The notes: a model not told the origin generated them from the letters alone. 48,474 nt of DNA from an uncultured Bacteroidota bacterium (GCA_903905445.1 CAIVGO010000488.1:1-48474), one strand, 5' to 3'; shown: positions 1 through 8,932, counted from the stretch's first letter. A program made the numbers and translations.

Positions 1-1103
1 CCGATCGAATAATTCACGTCCTGTGTAAAAAAGAAGGATGTATCGCCCACGCTGTAGGTCATGATGAGCTGGTCGGCCGGATTTTTACTTAAAATGGGCA
101 AATCCCCATTTACATCGGCCGTTGTCAGGATCAGATCGGCATCATTCACCACAATGTTTTCCAGCTTATCGATATACGGTAACACCATTTTCAGGCGCAA
201 ACCATTCATGCCCTGCAAGTACATCAGGTTGTCTGCGGGCTTATCGATCAATTGTCCAGCCTGGGTGCCGGTATAATTATGATCGAAGTGTACAAACTTG
301 TTACAACCTTCAAAGAAGTAGTCGAAAAAGGTTTTCAGGGTATCGTCTTGGGTGTAATACATCCGGAGACGGCTATAAACGGGATCATTCAGGTTAAAAG
401 CCAATACTGCACCAGGTGCCGAGCCGCCAACCGGAGCAACCTCAATTTTGATTCCACGCAATGCCTTATAAAACAAGGTGTCATCTGTAAGCGCCAAGCT
501 ATCCATGTACAACAGGGTATCACCAAAACTTTGATCGAGTTTTACCCGCAAGAACGCCGCTTTAGTTGTAGTCGAAAACAAACTGTCGAGGGTACGTGGG
601 CGTGGCAAAAACTGATCGATCCGGCCAATTTCAGTAGTAGCTGGGATGGATTGGGTGGAATAGTAATTGCCGTCATACGCAAGCGCTTCGTCTAGCCGAG
701 ATACTTTTAAGGAGAGCGGTTGCATGGTATCGCCATATACGCCCTCCGCTTTGTAGTGCAGGTAAAGCACCACGGAGTCGATTTTATGGCGGTTTTTATC
801 AAATCCGGGATCCAGCACACCCAATTGGAGCAAAGAATAAATTTGCGCCCCGGCATCGCCTACAATTGGATCTTTCAATGCGCCACAAAGAAAATAGGAT
901 GTAGTGGAAGAGCGGTCGGAAGTAAGGAGGCTATCTTCCCGTTCAAGGGTAAATTGAACGGTCAGGGTATCCGTATAATCGTAATCGGCTGTTTCATCAC
1001 CCAATAAATCGGAGCCAAAAGCAGTTGGTCGAGAACAGGCAGTCCACAGGCCAAACAAAGAAAGAATAACAAGTACGGCTAAAACCGAGCGTTTTTGCAT
1101 CAT
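1..1103 (-). CDS. DUF4270 family lipoprotein, 3' end outside window
   Basis: The frame is open from the ATG at 1103 to the left edge, giving 367 codons without a stop, so the C-terminus is missing. Residues 1-23 form a lipoprotein signal peptide: positive MMQKRS, a hydrophobic stretch, then LWTAC with the lipid-carrying Cys at 23. The rest is beta-rich with many Asp-Thr/Asp-Ser pairs. The pattern and the position directly after a short glycogen/starch synthase match the Bacteroidota DUF4270 family, which has no established function. A second ATG at 1100 is equally possible. It is separated from the upstream synthase gene by about 185 bases that hold a large stem-loop. Assignment is by family resemblance and gene context, not by a domain search. 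Confidence 0.8.
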   Translation of the reverse strand, partial: MMQKRSVLAVLVILSLFGLWTACSRPTAFGSDLLGDETADYDYTDTLTVQFTLEREDSLLTSDRSSTTSYFLCGALKDPIVGDAGAQIYSLLQLGVLDPGFDKNRHKIDSVVLYLHYKAEGVYGDTMQPLSLKVSRLDEALAYDGNYYSTQSIPATTEIGRIDQFLPRPRTLDSLFSTTTKAAFLRVKLDQSFGDTLLYMDSLALTDDTLFYKALRGIKIEVAPVGGSAPGAVLAFNLNDPVYSRLRMYYTQDDTLKTFFDYFFEGCNKFVHFDHNYTGTQAGQLIDKPADNLMYLQGMNGLRLKMVLPYIDKLENIVVNDADLILTTADVNGDLPILSKNPADQLIMTYSVGDTSFFFTQDVNYSI

Positions 1104-1167
1104 GATTTGAATAAATCGTAAAATTTCTGTTTGGGTATCGTTATAATAAAACCCATGCAAATAAGAC

Positions 1168-1252
1168 GCAGCAGGCAACGGCCGGGTTGGTTTCCGATTG
1201 GATATTTATGAATATACCCAACCTTTACTTTATCCGGTCATTTGCCTGCTGC
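1168..1252 (-). promoter_or_regulatory. Large stem-loop between glycogen synthase gene and DUF4270 gene
   Basis: Outer arms GCAGCAGGCAA (1168-1178) and TTGCCTGCTGC (1242-1252) are perfectly complementary. Inside, GGCC pairs with GGTC, GGGTTGG (1184-1190) pairs with CCCAACC, and the tip is ATATT-TATG-AATAT. There is no T-tract, so a simple intrinsic terminator is unlikely. It may be an mRNA-processing or stability element between the two genes, or an intergenic repeat. Confidence 0.55.
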
Positions 1253-1288
1253 TTTCAACCAATTGGAAGTAGGGAAAAGTCAACAATG

Positions 1289-2107
1289 TTATTGTGGCAC
1301 TTCCGCTTCCAGTAAATTACGGAGAAACTCGCTGGTAGACGGTAACAACTCGGCATCAGATTTCCAAGGCATCACCACTTTGTCTTCTGCGTTCAGGTAA
1401 TCAACGCTGGTGTCAAAGTTTTCGCTGCCTATCATGACGCCATCCGAATAAGCCACGGCGCCCTTGTGCATTGAAATGCCATCGCCGTCTATGTAGGCTG
1501 CGAGGTCTTCTTTGGTCAGGTTGTTAATGGCTGCTTTTTGCATAAACCGCTCGCCCCCAATATGTTCGTGCGGCGTATCAAAAGCGCCATACACAATTTG
1601 TGCGTTGATAAAGATCGGTTCAGTTTTGTAAGCGGTGCGCAGGTAAAGCGGAATCAAACTGGTCATCCAACCGTGGCACATGACCACATCGGGTGCCCAT
1701 CCGAATTTTTTCACCGTTTCAATGGCGCCCTTACAAAAGAAGGCAGCACGATCCGGATTGTCTTCAAATGGGACTTCATCGCCGTCTTCGAAGACAAACT
1801 TGCGTTTGAAAAAATCCTCATTGTCCAAGAAATAAACCTGAAGGCGGGAACCCGGCAAAGAGGCCACTTTGATAATGAGCGGATAGTCATCGTCGTCGAC
1901 AATGATGTTCATACCAGAAAGTCGTACAACTTCATGCAGGCGGTGCCGGCGCTCATTGACCACGCCATAACGCGGCATCAAAATGCGCAATTCGTACCCG
2001 TTATCCTGTAAATATTTGGGGAGTTTGCCTACTAAGGCGGAGATGTCATTGCCTTCTGTGTAAGGCTCCATTTCCTGTGTTACGATTAACAATCGCTTCT
2101 TTTCCAT
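1289..2107 (-). CDS. Glycogen/starch synthase, GT5 N-terminal domain only
   Basis: This 272-residue protein matches the short Bacteroidota glycogen/starch synthases. It begins with the GT5-type strand KKRLLIVTQEMEPY, followed by a region with PRYGVVNERRHRLHEV and the conserved stretch PDVVMCHGWMTSLIPLYLR (about residues 139-157). Classical GlgA is about 480 residues and uses a KTGGL motif plus a C-terminal Rossmann domain for ADP-glucose; both are absent here (the KTGGL site reads YTEGND). Such one-domain proteins are regular in this phylum, so this is not a truncation, but catalytic activity is uncertain. A TACTTTTG promoter element lies at 2185-2192, and DUF4270 follows downstream. Confidence 0.8.
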   Translation of the reverse strand: MEKKRLLIVTQEMEPYTEGNDISALVGKLPKYLQDNGYELRILMPRYGVVNERRHRLHEVVRLSGMNIIVDDDDYPLIIKVASLPGSRLQVYFLDNEDFFKRKFVFEDGDEVPFEDNPDRAAFFCKGAIETVKKFGWAPDVVMCHGWMTSLIPLYLRTAYKTEPIFINAQIVYGAFDTPHEHIGGERFMQKAAINNLTKEDLAAYIDGDGISMHKGAVAYSDGVMIGSENFDTSVDYLNAEDKVVMPWKSDAELLPSTSEFLRNLLEAEVPQ

Positions 2108-2184
2108 GTATCAGATAACCAGACTTTATGTGTGTAATATCCTGATTAAGTTCCGCAAAACCGTTTGTCTTACGAAACCGCACG

Positions 2185-2192
2185 CAAAAGTA
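2185..2192 (-). promoter_or_regulatory. Bacteroidota -7 promoter element (TACTTTTG)
   Basis: On the minus strand the sequence reads TACTTTTG, matching TAnnTTTG, 78 bases before the synthase ATG. A clear -33 box at the usual distance was not seen. Confidence 0.5.
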
Positions 2193-2236
2193 TAAAAAAA
2201 ACCGGGTTCTTTTGCACCAATTAGGCCACTAAAAAT

Positions 2237-2545
2237 TTAGTTCATCGAAAACGAGGGGATAAATGGATGCGCGGCGTTGTAAAAAGTGAGTTCACTGACC
2301 CGTTTTTTCATATAATGAGAAAGGGGCAGGCGGTTAATCAGTTCGGTGAGTTCTTCTTCTGATTGGACACAAAAAACGGCCCAAAGCTTAGAGTTTTCGA
2401 GCGAAAGCGCATAAGTAAGAATCTTGCCTTCGTTTAACAGGCGGTTGACAGCGGCACGTTGTTCCGGGATAAGGTGTACAAAATCATCTGGAAGGTCCTG
2501 CGGCATGGTGAAATCCACCATATATTGCACAAAGTGATTGTCCAT
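2237..2545 (-). CDS. Small protein, muconolactone isomerase/YciI-like fold (putative)
   Basis: A 102-residue soluble protein without a signal peptide. The pattern of a short strand (FVQYMVDFTM), a helix with PEQRAAVNRLLNEGKI, a strand (LWAVFCVQSEEEL), then helix INRLPLSHYM and a last strand resembles dimeric alpha+beta-barrel proteins such as muconolactone isomerase-like or YciI-related families. Similar small proteins are often annotated as such in Bacteroidota. No catalytic role can be assigned. It is transcribed alone: 129 bases separate it from the next gene downstream, and a 435-base gap lies upstream. Confidence 0.55.
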   Translation of the reverse strand: MDNHFVQYMVDFTMPQDLPDDFVHLIPEQRAAVNRLLNEGKILTYALSLENSKLWAVFCVQSEEELTELINRLPLSHYMKKRVSELTFYNAAHPFIPSFSMN

Positions 2546-2869
2546 GGAAGTTATGTTGTAAAACGGCTTTTTTGTTAGACTGTAAACATATACGCTGGAT
2601 ACACAAAAAATGTTTTATCCGCGTACACATATTTGATTGGTATATGATTACTATCAAATATTATGCAAATTTTCGGAAAAAAAATTGACAAACTGCAATA
2701 TGATGATTGGGTTTAACATATTTATAATCTATAATTTAGACTAAATACGTTTTGCCTCAAACAAAACAACCTTGATTGTTAGATGTTTACACCTAAAATA
2801 ATTTTAGCATAAAAGTGGATTTGCCAATCAGCGTAGTTTTCCTTTCTTAATGTTAAATTAACAGTGGGT

Positions 2870-2901
2870 GACAAAATAGCAGGCGCGACTGCGCTTTTGT
2901 C
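2870..2901. other. Hairpin GACAAAA/TTTTGTC in the 2546-2980 gap
   Basis: The 435-base gene-free stretch 2546-2980 is AT-rich. It holds this hairpin (GACAAAA 2870-2876 with TTTTGTC 2895-2901, GC-rich inside) and the terminator at 2913-2954. I see nothing else in it that I can name. Confidence 0.4.
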
Positions 2902-2912
2902 ATATCGTTACT

Positions 2913-2954
2913 AAAAAAGGCAGCGGCCACCCTGCTGATGCAAGATGGCCGCTG
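2913..2954 (-). terminator. Intrinsic terminator of the 14-repeat protein gene
   Basis: On the minus strand, arms CAGCGGCCA and TGGCCGCTG (plus-strand 2946-2954 and 2921-2929) flank a 16-base loop and are followed by CC and TTTTTT, 27 bases after the stop of the gene ending at 2981. This is a textbook Rho-independent terminator. Confidence 0.85.
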
Positions 2955-2980
2955 TGCGCCTGAAAGGGTAATAATCGGGT

Positions 2981-4354
2981 TTAGTAATTTACACCCAATG
3001 CTTTCAAGGTTTCGAAATCGAGGTTACCCACAGGCAAGCCTTTATCTTTCTGATACTTTGTAAGGGCTGCTTTCGTGCGTGCGCCCATGATATTGTCCGA
3101 TGGGCCTGGATCGTAACCTGCTTTAGTCAAAGCAGCCTGGATCTGACGTACGGTGTAGCCTGTTACTTTTTCGCCACACAATACTTCGCGCCATTCTGTG
3201 AAGCCACCTGGTTTCACCAATTTGCGTTTAGTGATGGTTGCATATTCCGCAGGGATTGGCTCTGTACGGGTTGTTGCCGCAGTTTTAACCACCTTGTTGC
3301 TGATGGTTTTGAATTCAGCAGGAATTGCTTCCTCACGGCTGGTAGCAGGTGATTTCAATACCTGTTTGGTTACAGAAGCGTATTCAGCAGGAATTGCTTC
3401 TTCTTTTACAGAAGCAGGTGTTTTCAACACTTGTTTCTTAACCGTTTGGTATTCAGCAGGAATTACTTCCTCACGTGTAGTTGCAGGTGTTTTCACCTTG
3501 CGGACAGACATGGTTTTGTATTCAGCAGGAATTACTTCTTCGCGGCTGTTAGCAGGTGTTTTTACTTTACGAACGGTGCGAGTGCCCATTTTAGCAGCCA
3601 CTTCGATCGTTTTAGTGCAACCAGCATCTGCAACACCCGTACCGTCGCAACCTTTGTTTACGCGTTTTGTAACCGTTTGGTAATCAGCAGGCACTTCCAC
3701 CAAGCACCATACCAAACAATCTTCCGGGTTTGCGCTCAAGCAGTTTGCATCCGCTTTTTTCTTTACCCATTTGGTCGTAGCAGGTTTTACTTCGATCCGC
3801 TCTGTTACGGTTTCGAATTTTGGCTGTAAAACCTCAACGCGGGTCGTAGCAGGCTCGATCACGTAAGATTCAGTAACGGTTTCGTACACAGCAGGCACTT
3901 CAATTACGCGCTTGCTTTCTGCTTTCACCATGACGCGGTCGGTTACGGTTTCGTATTCAGCAGGCACGTTGATTACACGCTTGCTTTCTGGTTTTACCAT
4001 TACGCGCTCTTCTACAGTTTCGTAGGTAGCAGGTACTGGAGTCAGGCGCTTGCTGGCTGCTTTCACTTCAACTTGTTCAGTTTTAGTTTCATACACCGCA
4101 GGAACGGGGATAATACGCTTGCTAGCTGCTTTCACTTCAACTTGTTCAGTTTTAGTTTCGTAGGTAGCAGGAACGGCAATTGTTTTAGCGCCAACTGGTT
4201 TTACAACCACTTGCTCTGTAACCGTTTCGTATTGATCAGGAATGTGACATTTTGCATAGCATTTGCCGATTTGTGCATTTGGTGGTGCATCCTGCGCGGA
4301 TACTGCAGCAGCAAATCCTACCATAAAGAGGAGGAACAGTTTAATTTTTCTCAT
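2981..4354 (-). CDS. Exported 14-repeat protein with C-terminal peptidoglycan-binding domain
   Basis: The chosen start at 4354 gives a typical signal peptide, MRKIKLFLLFMVGFAAAVSA, and a 457-residue protein; an ATG at 4432 would bury that signal. The mature protein begins with GKCYAKCHIP and then carries about 14 tandem units of roughly 28-30 residues built on PAxYETVxxxVxVKxxxxR, interrupted in the middle by a Cys-rich insert with the spacing CLSANPEDCLVWC. The last 60 residues (VRQIQAALTKAGYDPGP... TKAALTKYQKDKG) are a PG_binding_1 type domain. It probably sits in the periplasm or outer membrane and contacts the wall. The gene at 29946-31052 has the same repeats and insert but ends in an OmpA domain. 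Function is unknown. Confidence 0.75.
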   Translation of the reverse strand: MRKIKLFLLFMVGFAAAVSAQDAPPNAQIGKCYAKCHIPDQYETVTEQVVVKPVGAKTIAVPATYETKTEQVEVKAASKRIIPVPAVYETKTEQVEVKAASKRLTPVPATYETVEERVMVKPESKRVINVPAEYETVTDRVMVKAESKRVIEVPAVYETVTESYVIEPATTRVEVLQPKFETVTERIEVKPATTKWVKKKADANCLSANPEDCLVWCLVEVPADYQTVTKRVNKGCDGTGVADAGCTKTIEVAAKMGTRTVRKVKTPANSREEVIPAEYKTMSVRKVKTPATTREEVIPAEYQTVKKQVLKTPASVKEEAIPAEYASVTKQVLKSPATSREEAIPAEFKTISNKVVKTAATTRTEPIPAEYATITKRKLVKPGGFTEWREVLCGEKVTGYTVRQIQAALTKAGYDPGPSDNIMGARTKAALTKYQKDKGLPVGNLDFETLKALGVNY

Positions 4355-4475
4355 AACGAGAGTAAGATTGGTTAAAAATGTTTGATTTGAATGCAAATAG
4401 TGTTTGTCGTGGTGTAAAAGTAGCATACACATCTACTTCTAAACCAGTTTCTTGTTTGAAATTTAAGTTACCTTT

Positions 4476-5690
4476 TTACCCGTTCCCCAAAATTTTAGGG
4501 TAGCAAATGAAATGTTTGGTAACAATTTGCGTAAACAAAGGCACGTCCGAACAGGCGGTAATGGGCAACACCTTTCCGCTTTTAAACAGAATTTTGATCT
4601 GGTCCTTCGCATCGTCATAAGCCCGGTTGCTTTCCTTTCCCACGTACACCAGCGAATCGAGCGGCGCATCGGCCCCAAAATGAGCCAAGGCCCGTGCTTT
4701 CATCTCCGCCTCATAAGTAGGATCAATCGGGTCCAAATGCCATTCCAACCGAAATAGCTTGCGCTCCAAAAGGCCTTTAGACAAATACGACAGCACAAAG
4801 TCACGATCTTCTGACCAATATTTTATAGCAGCCGTGATGTCATTATCATCTAAAAATGAAAAATGTTGTAAAACGGCCACCGGCTCTATGGCTTCTTCCG
4901 GTTTTCGGTACAAAAACCAGCGCAGATGACGGGGGGCTTCCAAATCTACGCCCTGCAAGGCCAAACTGCGCGCCCGCTGTAGCAAATGAATGAGCATTTG
5001 CTCGGCCGCAACGCCTGTTTTGTGCAAATACACCTGCCAATACATCAGGCGGCGCGCCATCAGGAATTTTTCGATGCTGTAAATGCCTTTTTCTTCTACC
5101 ACCAATTCACCCTCATGTACCGCCAACATCTTGATGATGCGATCATAGCCAATCACGCCCTCGCTCACGCCTGTAAAAAAACTGTCGCGGTTGAGGTAAT
5201 CCATTCGGTCCATATCCAACTGCCCGGAAACCAATTGATGCAGGAATTTTTTGGGATATTGATCGGTAAATATATCAATCGCTAAGCGCAACGTGCCCCC
5301 AAACTCCCGATCAAGGTCTTCCATAAACAGGCGCGACAATTCCTCATGGTGCAAATCAATTAAGGTGTGCTCCAGGGCATGTGAGAACGGACCATGCCCA
5401 ATATCGTGCAATAAAATAGCGATCCCGACCGCCTCTGCTTCTTCCGGGGAGATTTCCGTACCCTTGGTGCGCAACACTTCCACCGATTGCTGCACGAGGT
5501 GCAAGGCACCCATGGCATGGTGGAAACGGGTGTGTAAAGCGCCGGGATATACATACGGCGCTAATCCGAGTTGACGAATTCGGCGCAGCCGCTGAAAATA
5601 TGGATGGTCGATCAGGCTCAACAGCGGTCCGTATGGCACTGAAACAAACCCATAAACCGGGTCGTTGAAAATTTTAGTTTTACTTTTCAT
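4476..5690 (-). CDS. HD-domain phosphohydrolase (SAMHD1/dGTPase-like)
   Basis: A cytoplasmic metal-dependent phosphohydrolase of 404 residues. The family opening KIFNDPVYGFVSVP is at the N-terminus. Metal ligands are visible as RFHHAMG (about 55-61) and LLHDIGHGPFSH (94-105), with His95-Asp96 as the HD pair; the DMDRMDYLNRDS stretch further on is also typical. The family includes dNTP triphosphohydrolases and is broadly called HD superfamily phosphohydrolase; the exact substrate cannot be read from sequence. Start alternatives are the ATGs at 5696 and 5717; 5690 fits the family start best. It is divergent from porX, with a 192-base spacer. Confidence 0.85.
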   Translation of the reverse strand: MKSKTKIFNDPVYGFVSVPYGPLLSLIDHPYFQRLRRIRQLGLAPYVYPGALHTRFHHAMGALHLVQQSVEVLRTKGTEISPEEAEAVGIAILLHDIGHGPFSHALEHTLIDLHHEELSRLFMEDLDREFGGTLRLAIDIFTDQYPKKFLHQLVSGQLDMDRMDYLNRDSFFTGVSEGVIGYDRIIKMLAVHEGELVVEEKGIYSIEKFLMARRLMYWQVYLHKTGVAAEQMLIHLLQRARSLALQGVDLEAPRHLRWFLYRKPEEAIEPVAVLQHFSFLDDNDITAAIKYWSEDRDFVLSYLSKGLLERKLFRLEWHLDPIDPTYEAEMKARALAHFGADAPLDSLVYVGKESNRAYDDAKDQIKILFKSGKVLPITACSDVPLFTQIVTKHFICYPKILGNG

Positions 5691-5838
5691 GCGCATTTGA
5701 CAGACAAAGATCAGCATTTATTATCATTTAACCAAAAACAGGGCCGTTCGCTGGATGAATATTAGGTTAAATCTGTTTTTAATTGAAATAGAAAATATTT
5801 AGCACCCAACAATCGTTCTGGCCTGCCGCTTTCACGCC

Positions 5839-5846
5839 TATATTTG
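5839..5846 (+). promoter_or_regulatory. -7 promoter element upstream of porX (TATATTTG)
   Basis: An exact TAnnTTTG match 36 bases before the porX ATG. The short leader and the position within the divergent spacer support its use. Confidence 0.6.
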
Positions 5847-5882
5847 CACGTATTTTACAGCGGTTACACGCAAACTCAAGTT

Positions 5883-7445
5883 ATGGATAAAATTAAAATT
5901 CTTTGGGCCGATGATGAAATTGATCTGCTCAAACCCCACCTGATGTTTTTGCAAACAAAAGGATATGATGTGGTGACAGCGACCAACGGCCACGATGCCG
6001 TGGATATATACCTGGAACAAGGCTCGGACATCGATGTCATTTTCCTGGATGAAAGTATGCCTGGATTGACGGGCCTGGAAGCATTGCCCAAACTCAAGGA
6101 AATCAATCCGCTGGTGCCCGTGGTGATGATTACCAAAAATGAGGCGGAACACGTGATGGAAGAAGCCATTGGCTCCCAAATTGCCGATTACCTGATCAAA
6201 CCGGTGAATCCTAACCAAATCCTGCTGACCCTCAAAAAAATCATCGACAATAAACGGCTGGTGCGTGAAAGAACGGCGATGGAATACCAACAGGAATTCC
6301 GCCAGATTTTTATGCAAATTACGGGCGGACTGAACCATACAGAATGGGTGGATGCCTACCGCAAAATTGTGGGCTGGGAATTGCGTCTCGATGCCAATCA
6401 GGCAGAAGTGGGCGATATTTTGGCCCAACAAAAAGAACAGGCCAACACGGAGTTCAGCAAATTTGTGGTGAAAAACTACTTCGACTGGGTAGACAAAAAC
6501 AAAGAAGTGGGCCCGATTATGTCGCACTCACTCATGCGCAAACACATTTTCCCGCATGTGAGCAACGGCGTTCCTACCATCGTGCTGCTGCTCGACAACC
6601 TGCGCTACGACCAATGGAAGGTGATTGAACCTTTTATCAATGAGCAGTTTAAGACGGAAAACGAAAGCTATTTCTTTAGTATTCTGCCTACCGCTACGCA
6701 GTATAGCCGCAACGCGATTTTTGCGGGCATGATGCCAGCCGATATTGAAACGAATTTTCCAGACAAATGGAAAAACGACGTGGATGAAGGCGGTAAAAAC
6801 CTGTTTGAAGACTTTTTCCTGGGCAAACAAATTGAGCGTTCTTTCCGCAAGCCCGTGAAATGGGATTACATCAAAGTAACCAATGTGGCGGCGGCTAAAG
6901 ACTTGAATGACAATATTTTAAAGTGCCTGAACAACGACCTGACGGTGATTGTGTACAATTTCATTGATATGCTCTCGCATGCGCGCACGGAAATGGAAGT
7001 ACTCAAGGAACTGGCGGGCGACGAACGCGCTTATCGCTCCCTTACCCGCTCCTGGTTTTTACACAGTCCGCTGTGGACGGCTTTGCAACGCTTGCAAGGA
7101 AAAGATATTCAGTTGTTTGTGACCACCGATCATGGTACGATTCGGGTGCAAACGCCTTCCAAAGTGGTGGGCGACCGGGAAACAACCACCAACCTGCGTT
7201 ATAAAGTAGGTCGAAACCTGCAATACGAACGCAAGGACGTGCTGGAAATTCGCGACCCGAAACAGGCAGGATTGCCCCGGCCGAATTTGAGTTCTACGTT
7301 TATCTTTGCCAAGGAAGACTATTTTTTCTTGTACCCGAACAACTACAACCACTTTTACAATTACTACCGCAACACGTTCCAACACGGCGGTATTTCGCTG
7401 GAGGAAATGATTTGTCCGATTATTCGCTTGCGGAGTAAAACGTAG
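5883..7445 (+). CDS. porX: PorX-type response regulator with PglZ phosphatase domain
   Basis: A 520-residue regulator of type IX secretion. Residues 1-120 are a receiver domain: acidic pair D10-D11, phospho-acceptor D56 in VIFLDESMPG, and Lys106 in DYLIKPVNP. A linker leads to a PglZ/alkaline-phosphatase-like domain (about 200-520) with VLLLDNLRYDQW and VTTDHGT carrying likely metal ligands. In Porphyromonas, PorX works with the kinase PorY and the sigma factor SigP to control T9SS genes and can hydrolyse (oligo)nucleotides. The start at 5883 places the receiver at the N-terminus; an upstream ATG at 5844 lies at the promoter. At least three T9SS cargo genes lie in this window. No PorY is seen here. 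Confidence 0.93.
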   Translation: MDKIKILWADDEIDLLKPHLMFLQTKGYDVVTATNGHDAVDIYLEQGSDIDVIFLDESMPGLTGLEALPKLKEINPLVPVVMITKNEAEHVMEEAIGSQIADYLIKPVNPNQILLTLKKIIDNKRLVRERTAMEYQQEFRQIFMQITGGLNHTEWVDAYRKIVGWELRLDANQAEVGDILAQQKEQANTEFSKFVVKNYFDWVDKNKEVGPIMSHSLMRKHIFPHVSNGVPTIVLLLDNLRYDQWKVIEPFINEQFKTENESYFFSILPTATQYSRNAIFAGMMPADIETNFPDKWKNDVDEGGKNLFEDFFLGKQIERSFRKPVKWDYIKVTNVAAAKDLNDNILKCLNNDLTVIVYNFIDMLSHARTEMEVLKELAGDERAYRSLTRSWFLHSPLWTALQRLQGKDIQLFVTTDHGTIRVQTPSKVVGDRETTTNLRYKVGRNLQYERKDVLEIRDPKQAGLPRPNLSSTFIFAKEDYFFLYPNNYNHFYNYYRNTFQHGGISLEEMICPIIRLRSKT

Positions 7446-7502
7446 TATTTTTTGCCCTAAACCAATACATTTGCTGTTCGAATTCACCAACTTTGATGCC
7501 TT

Positions 7503-8021
7503 ATGCCAATTGCCAAACCATTCAATCTCCAGGCCTGGATCGACGAAAACCGTCATTTGTTGAAGCCCCCGGTGGGCAACAAGCAGATTTATATTGATAA
7601 TGCCGATTTTATCGTGATGATTGTGGGGGGACCTAATGGTCGCAAAGACTACCACTGGGAAGATGGCGAAGAACTGTTTTACCAGTTGGAAGGCGATATT
7701 CAGGTAAAAATCATCAATGAGCAGGGGCAGCCGGAAACCATTGACATCCGCGAGGGCGAGATGTTTTTGTTGCCAGCGCGTGTGCCGCATTCGCCGCAAC
7801 GTCCGGCCGGTACGGTGGGTTTGGTGCTGGAGCGCCCGCGCAACCCAGGTGAAATGGATAAATTGATGTGGTTTTGCGAAAAATGCGGCAATCCGCTGCA
7901 CGAGGCAAGTTTTCCTTTAAAAGATATTGGCACCCAGATTAAAGAAGCGATCGGCACCTATATGGCGGATGAAGCGCTGCGGACTTGCGGGAAGTGCGGG
8001 ACGGTGATGGAAGTGGTGTAG
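7503..8021 (+). CDS. nbaC: 3-hydroxyanthranilate 3,4-dioxygenase
   Basis: A 172-residue cupin enzyme of the kynurenine route that opens the ring of 3-hydroxyanthranilate, giving the precursor of quinolinate and NAD. Iron ligands fit H51, E57 and H96 (motifs KDYHWEDGEE and ARVPHSPQRP), and the substrate-binding R99 and E110 are present. A rubredoxin-like second iron site of the bacterial enzyme is seen as C125xxC128 and C162xxC165. It lies 57 bases after porX on the same strand, possibly co-transcribed. No other kynurenine-pathway genes are in the window. HAAO is the eukaryotic name. Confidence 0.92.
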   Translation: MPIAKPFNLQAWIDENRHLLKPPVGNKQIYIDNADFIVMIVGGPNGRKDYHWEDGEELFYQLEGDIQVKIINEQGQPETIDIREGEMFLLPARVPHSPQRPAGTVGLVLERPRNPGEMDKLMWFCEKCGNPLHEASFPLKDIGTQIKEAIGTYMADEALRTCGKCGTVMEVV

Positions 8022-8131
8022 AATATCGAATATCGAACACGGAATTTCGAAATTTAAAGGTTTGGGTTCTACTGGCTTGTGTGGGGATTCCAGGCTAGAG
8101 CAGGGTTTCAATTCTTTAGGTTTACCACCTC

Positions 8132-8307
8132 GCTAGCGCGGGGTTCCACCCCGTGTTCCTATCTTTGGGGTTCTACCCCTAAAATTTCTGGCTATTTTTA
8201 CAGCGTCAGTATTGCTGCTATATAATTGATAATCTTACGATTATGTGTTTTTGTTGGCTCGGGTAGAGCCCGAATGATCGGAGCACGGGGTGGAACCCCG
8301 CGCTAGC
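8132..8307. repeat. 24-bp inverted repeat pair in the 8022-8338 spacer
   Basis: A perfect 24-base inverted repeat at 8132-8155 and 8284-8307 (core GGGGTTCCACCCC, flanked by GCTAGCGC) is separated by 128 bases. Between the arms are GGGGTTCTACCCC and CGGGTAGAGCCCG, two smaller imperfect palindromes of similar style. It looks like an intergenic REP-type element. The 317-base spacer holds no gene that I can see. Confidence 0.75.
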
Positions 8308-8338
8308 AATTGGAACCGCGCGCCAGCGGTGATTAAAA

Positions 8339-8923
8339 TCAACGAATTACCCAATTAAAGCGCTCCAACCAAATCGCCGCGCCCACGCCGAGGATCAAAA
8401 GCGTAGCCAATGCAATATGTACGGCTTCTTTTTGGGTTTTAAAGCGCATCAAGCCAAGTAACAATGCCAGGAAAACCGCGAGTGGCCATTGTTCGATTAA
8501 TGAAAGTTTCAATAAATAGGCATTGAACAAAATAGACAACAATACGCTCCCGCCCATCAGGCCAAAGATGGTAGGATAACGTCGGTAATAATAGGCCTTC
8601 AAATCCGTACGGTCTACATCATCTTCCTGGGGCGTAATTACCTTGGAAAGCACAAATAATACCACGGGATAAGACAAAATGAAAAATAATTCGGGCAAAT
8701 ACCAAACCGGAATGTCTTTCAATTTATAGGTAATAAACCAATCCTGGATGTGTAAAAACAGGAGGAATACTATCCAAACCGTGTGTGGGAAGTAAAATTT
8801 TACCTTTGGGGTGTCAAATACCAAATCAGATACCACGGACAGGATTTGGGTGATGCCCAAGCCTAAAATGATGGAAACCAGGATTGAAACGTATTCAAAG
8901 GCACTGATTTGGTTGGATAACAT
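8339..8923 (-). CDS. Integral membrane protein of unknown function
   Basis: A 194-residue protein with about five or six predicted membrane segments: EYVSILVSIILGLGITQIL near the start, then HTVWIVFLLFLHIQDW, LFFILSYPVVLFVLSKVI, FGLMGGSVLLSILFNAYLL, WPLAVFLALLLGLM and a last one, IALATLLILGVGAAIWL. A charged cytoplasmic loop (PQEDDVDRTDLKAYYYRRYP) lies in the middle. The opening resembles small membrane proteins found scattered across Bacteroidota and Proteobacteria, but I do not recognise a functional family. It follows the lipoprotein gene by 9 bases and is probably in one operon with it. Confidence 0.65.
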   Translation of the reverse strand: MLSNQISAFEYVSILVSIILGLGITQILSVVSDLVFDTPKVKFYFPHTVWIVFLLFLHIQDWFITYKLKDIPVWYLPELFFILSYPVVLFVLSKVITPQEDDVDRTDLKAYYYRRYPTIFGLMGGSVLLSILFNAYLLKLSLIEQWPLAVFLALLLGLMRFKTQKEAVHIALATLLILGVGAAIWLERFNWVIR

Positions 8924-8932
8924 AAGTGGGTT

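Noticed and set aside
3198-3683. 161-residue plus-strand frame with internal repeats
   Set aside because: The repeats mirror those of the real gene on the minus strand.
7059-7901. 280-residue minus-strand frame over porX and the dioxygenase gene
   Set aside because: Crosses two well-supported genes on the opposite strand and has His/Gln-rich shadow composition.
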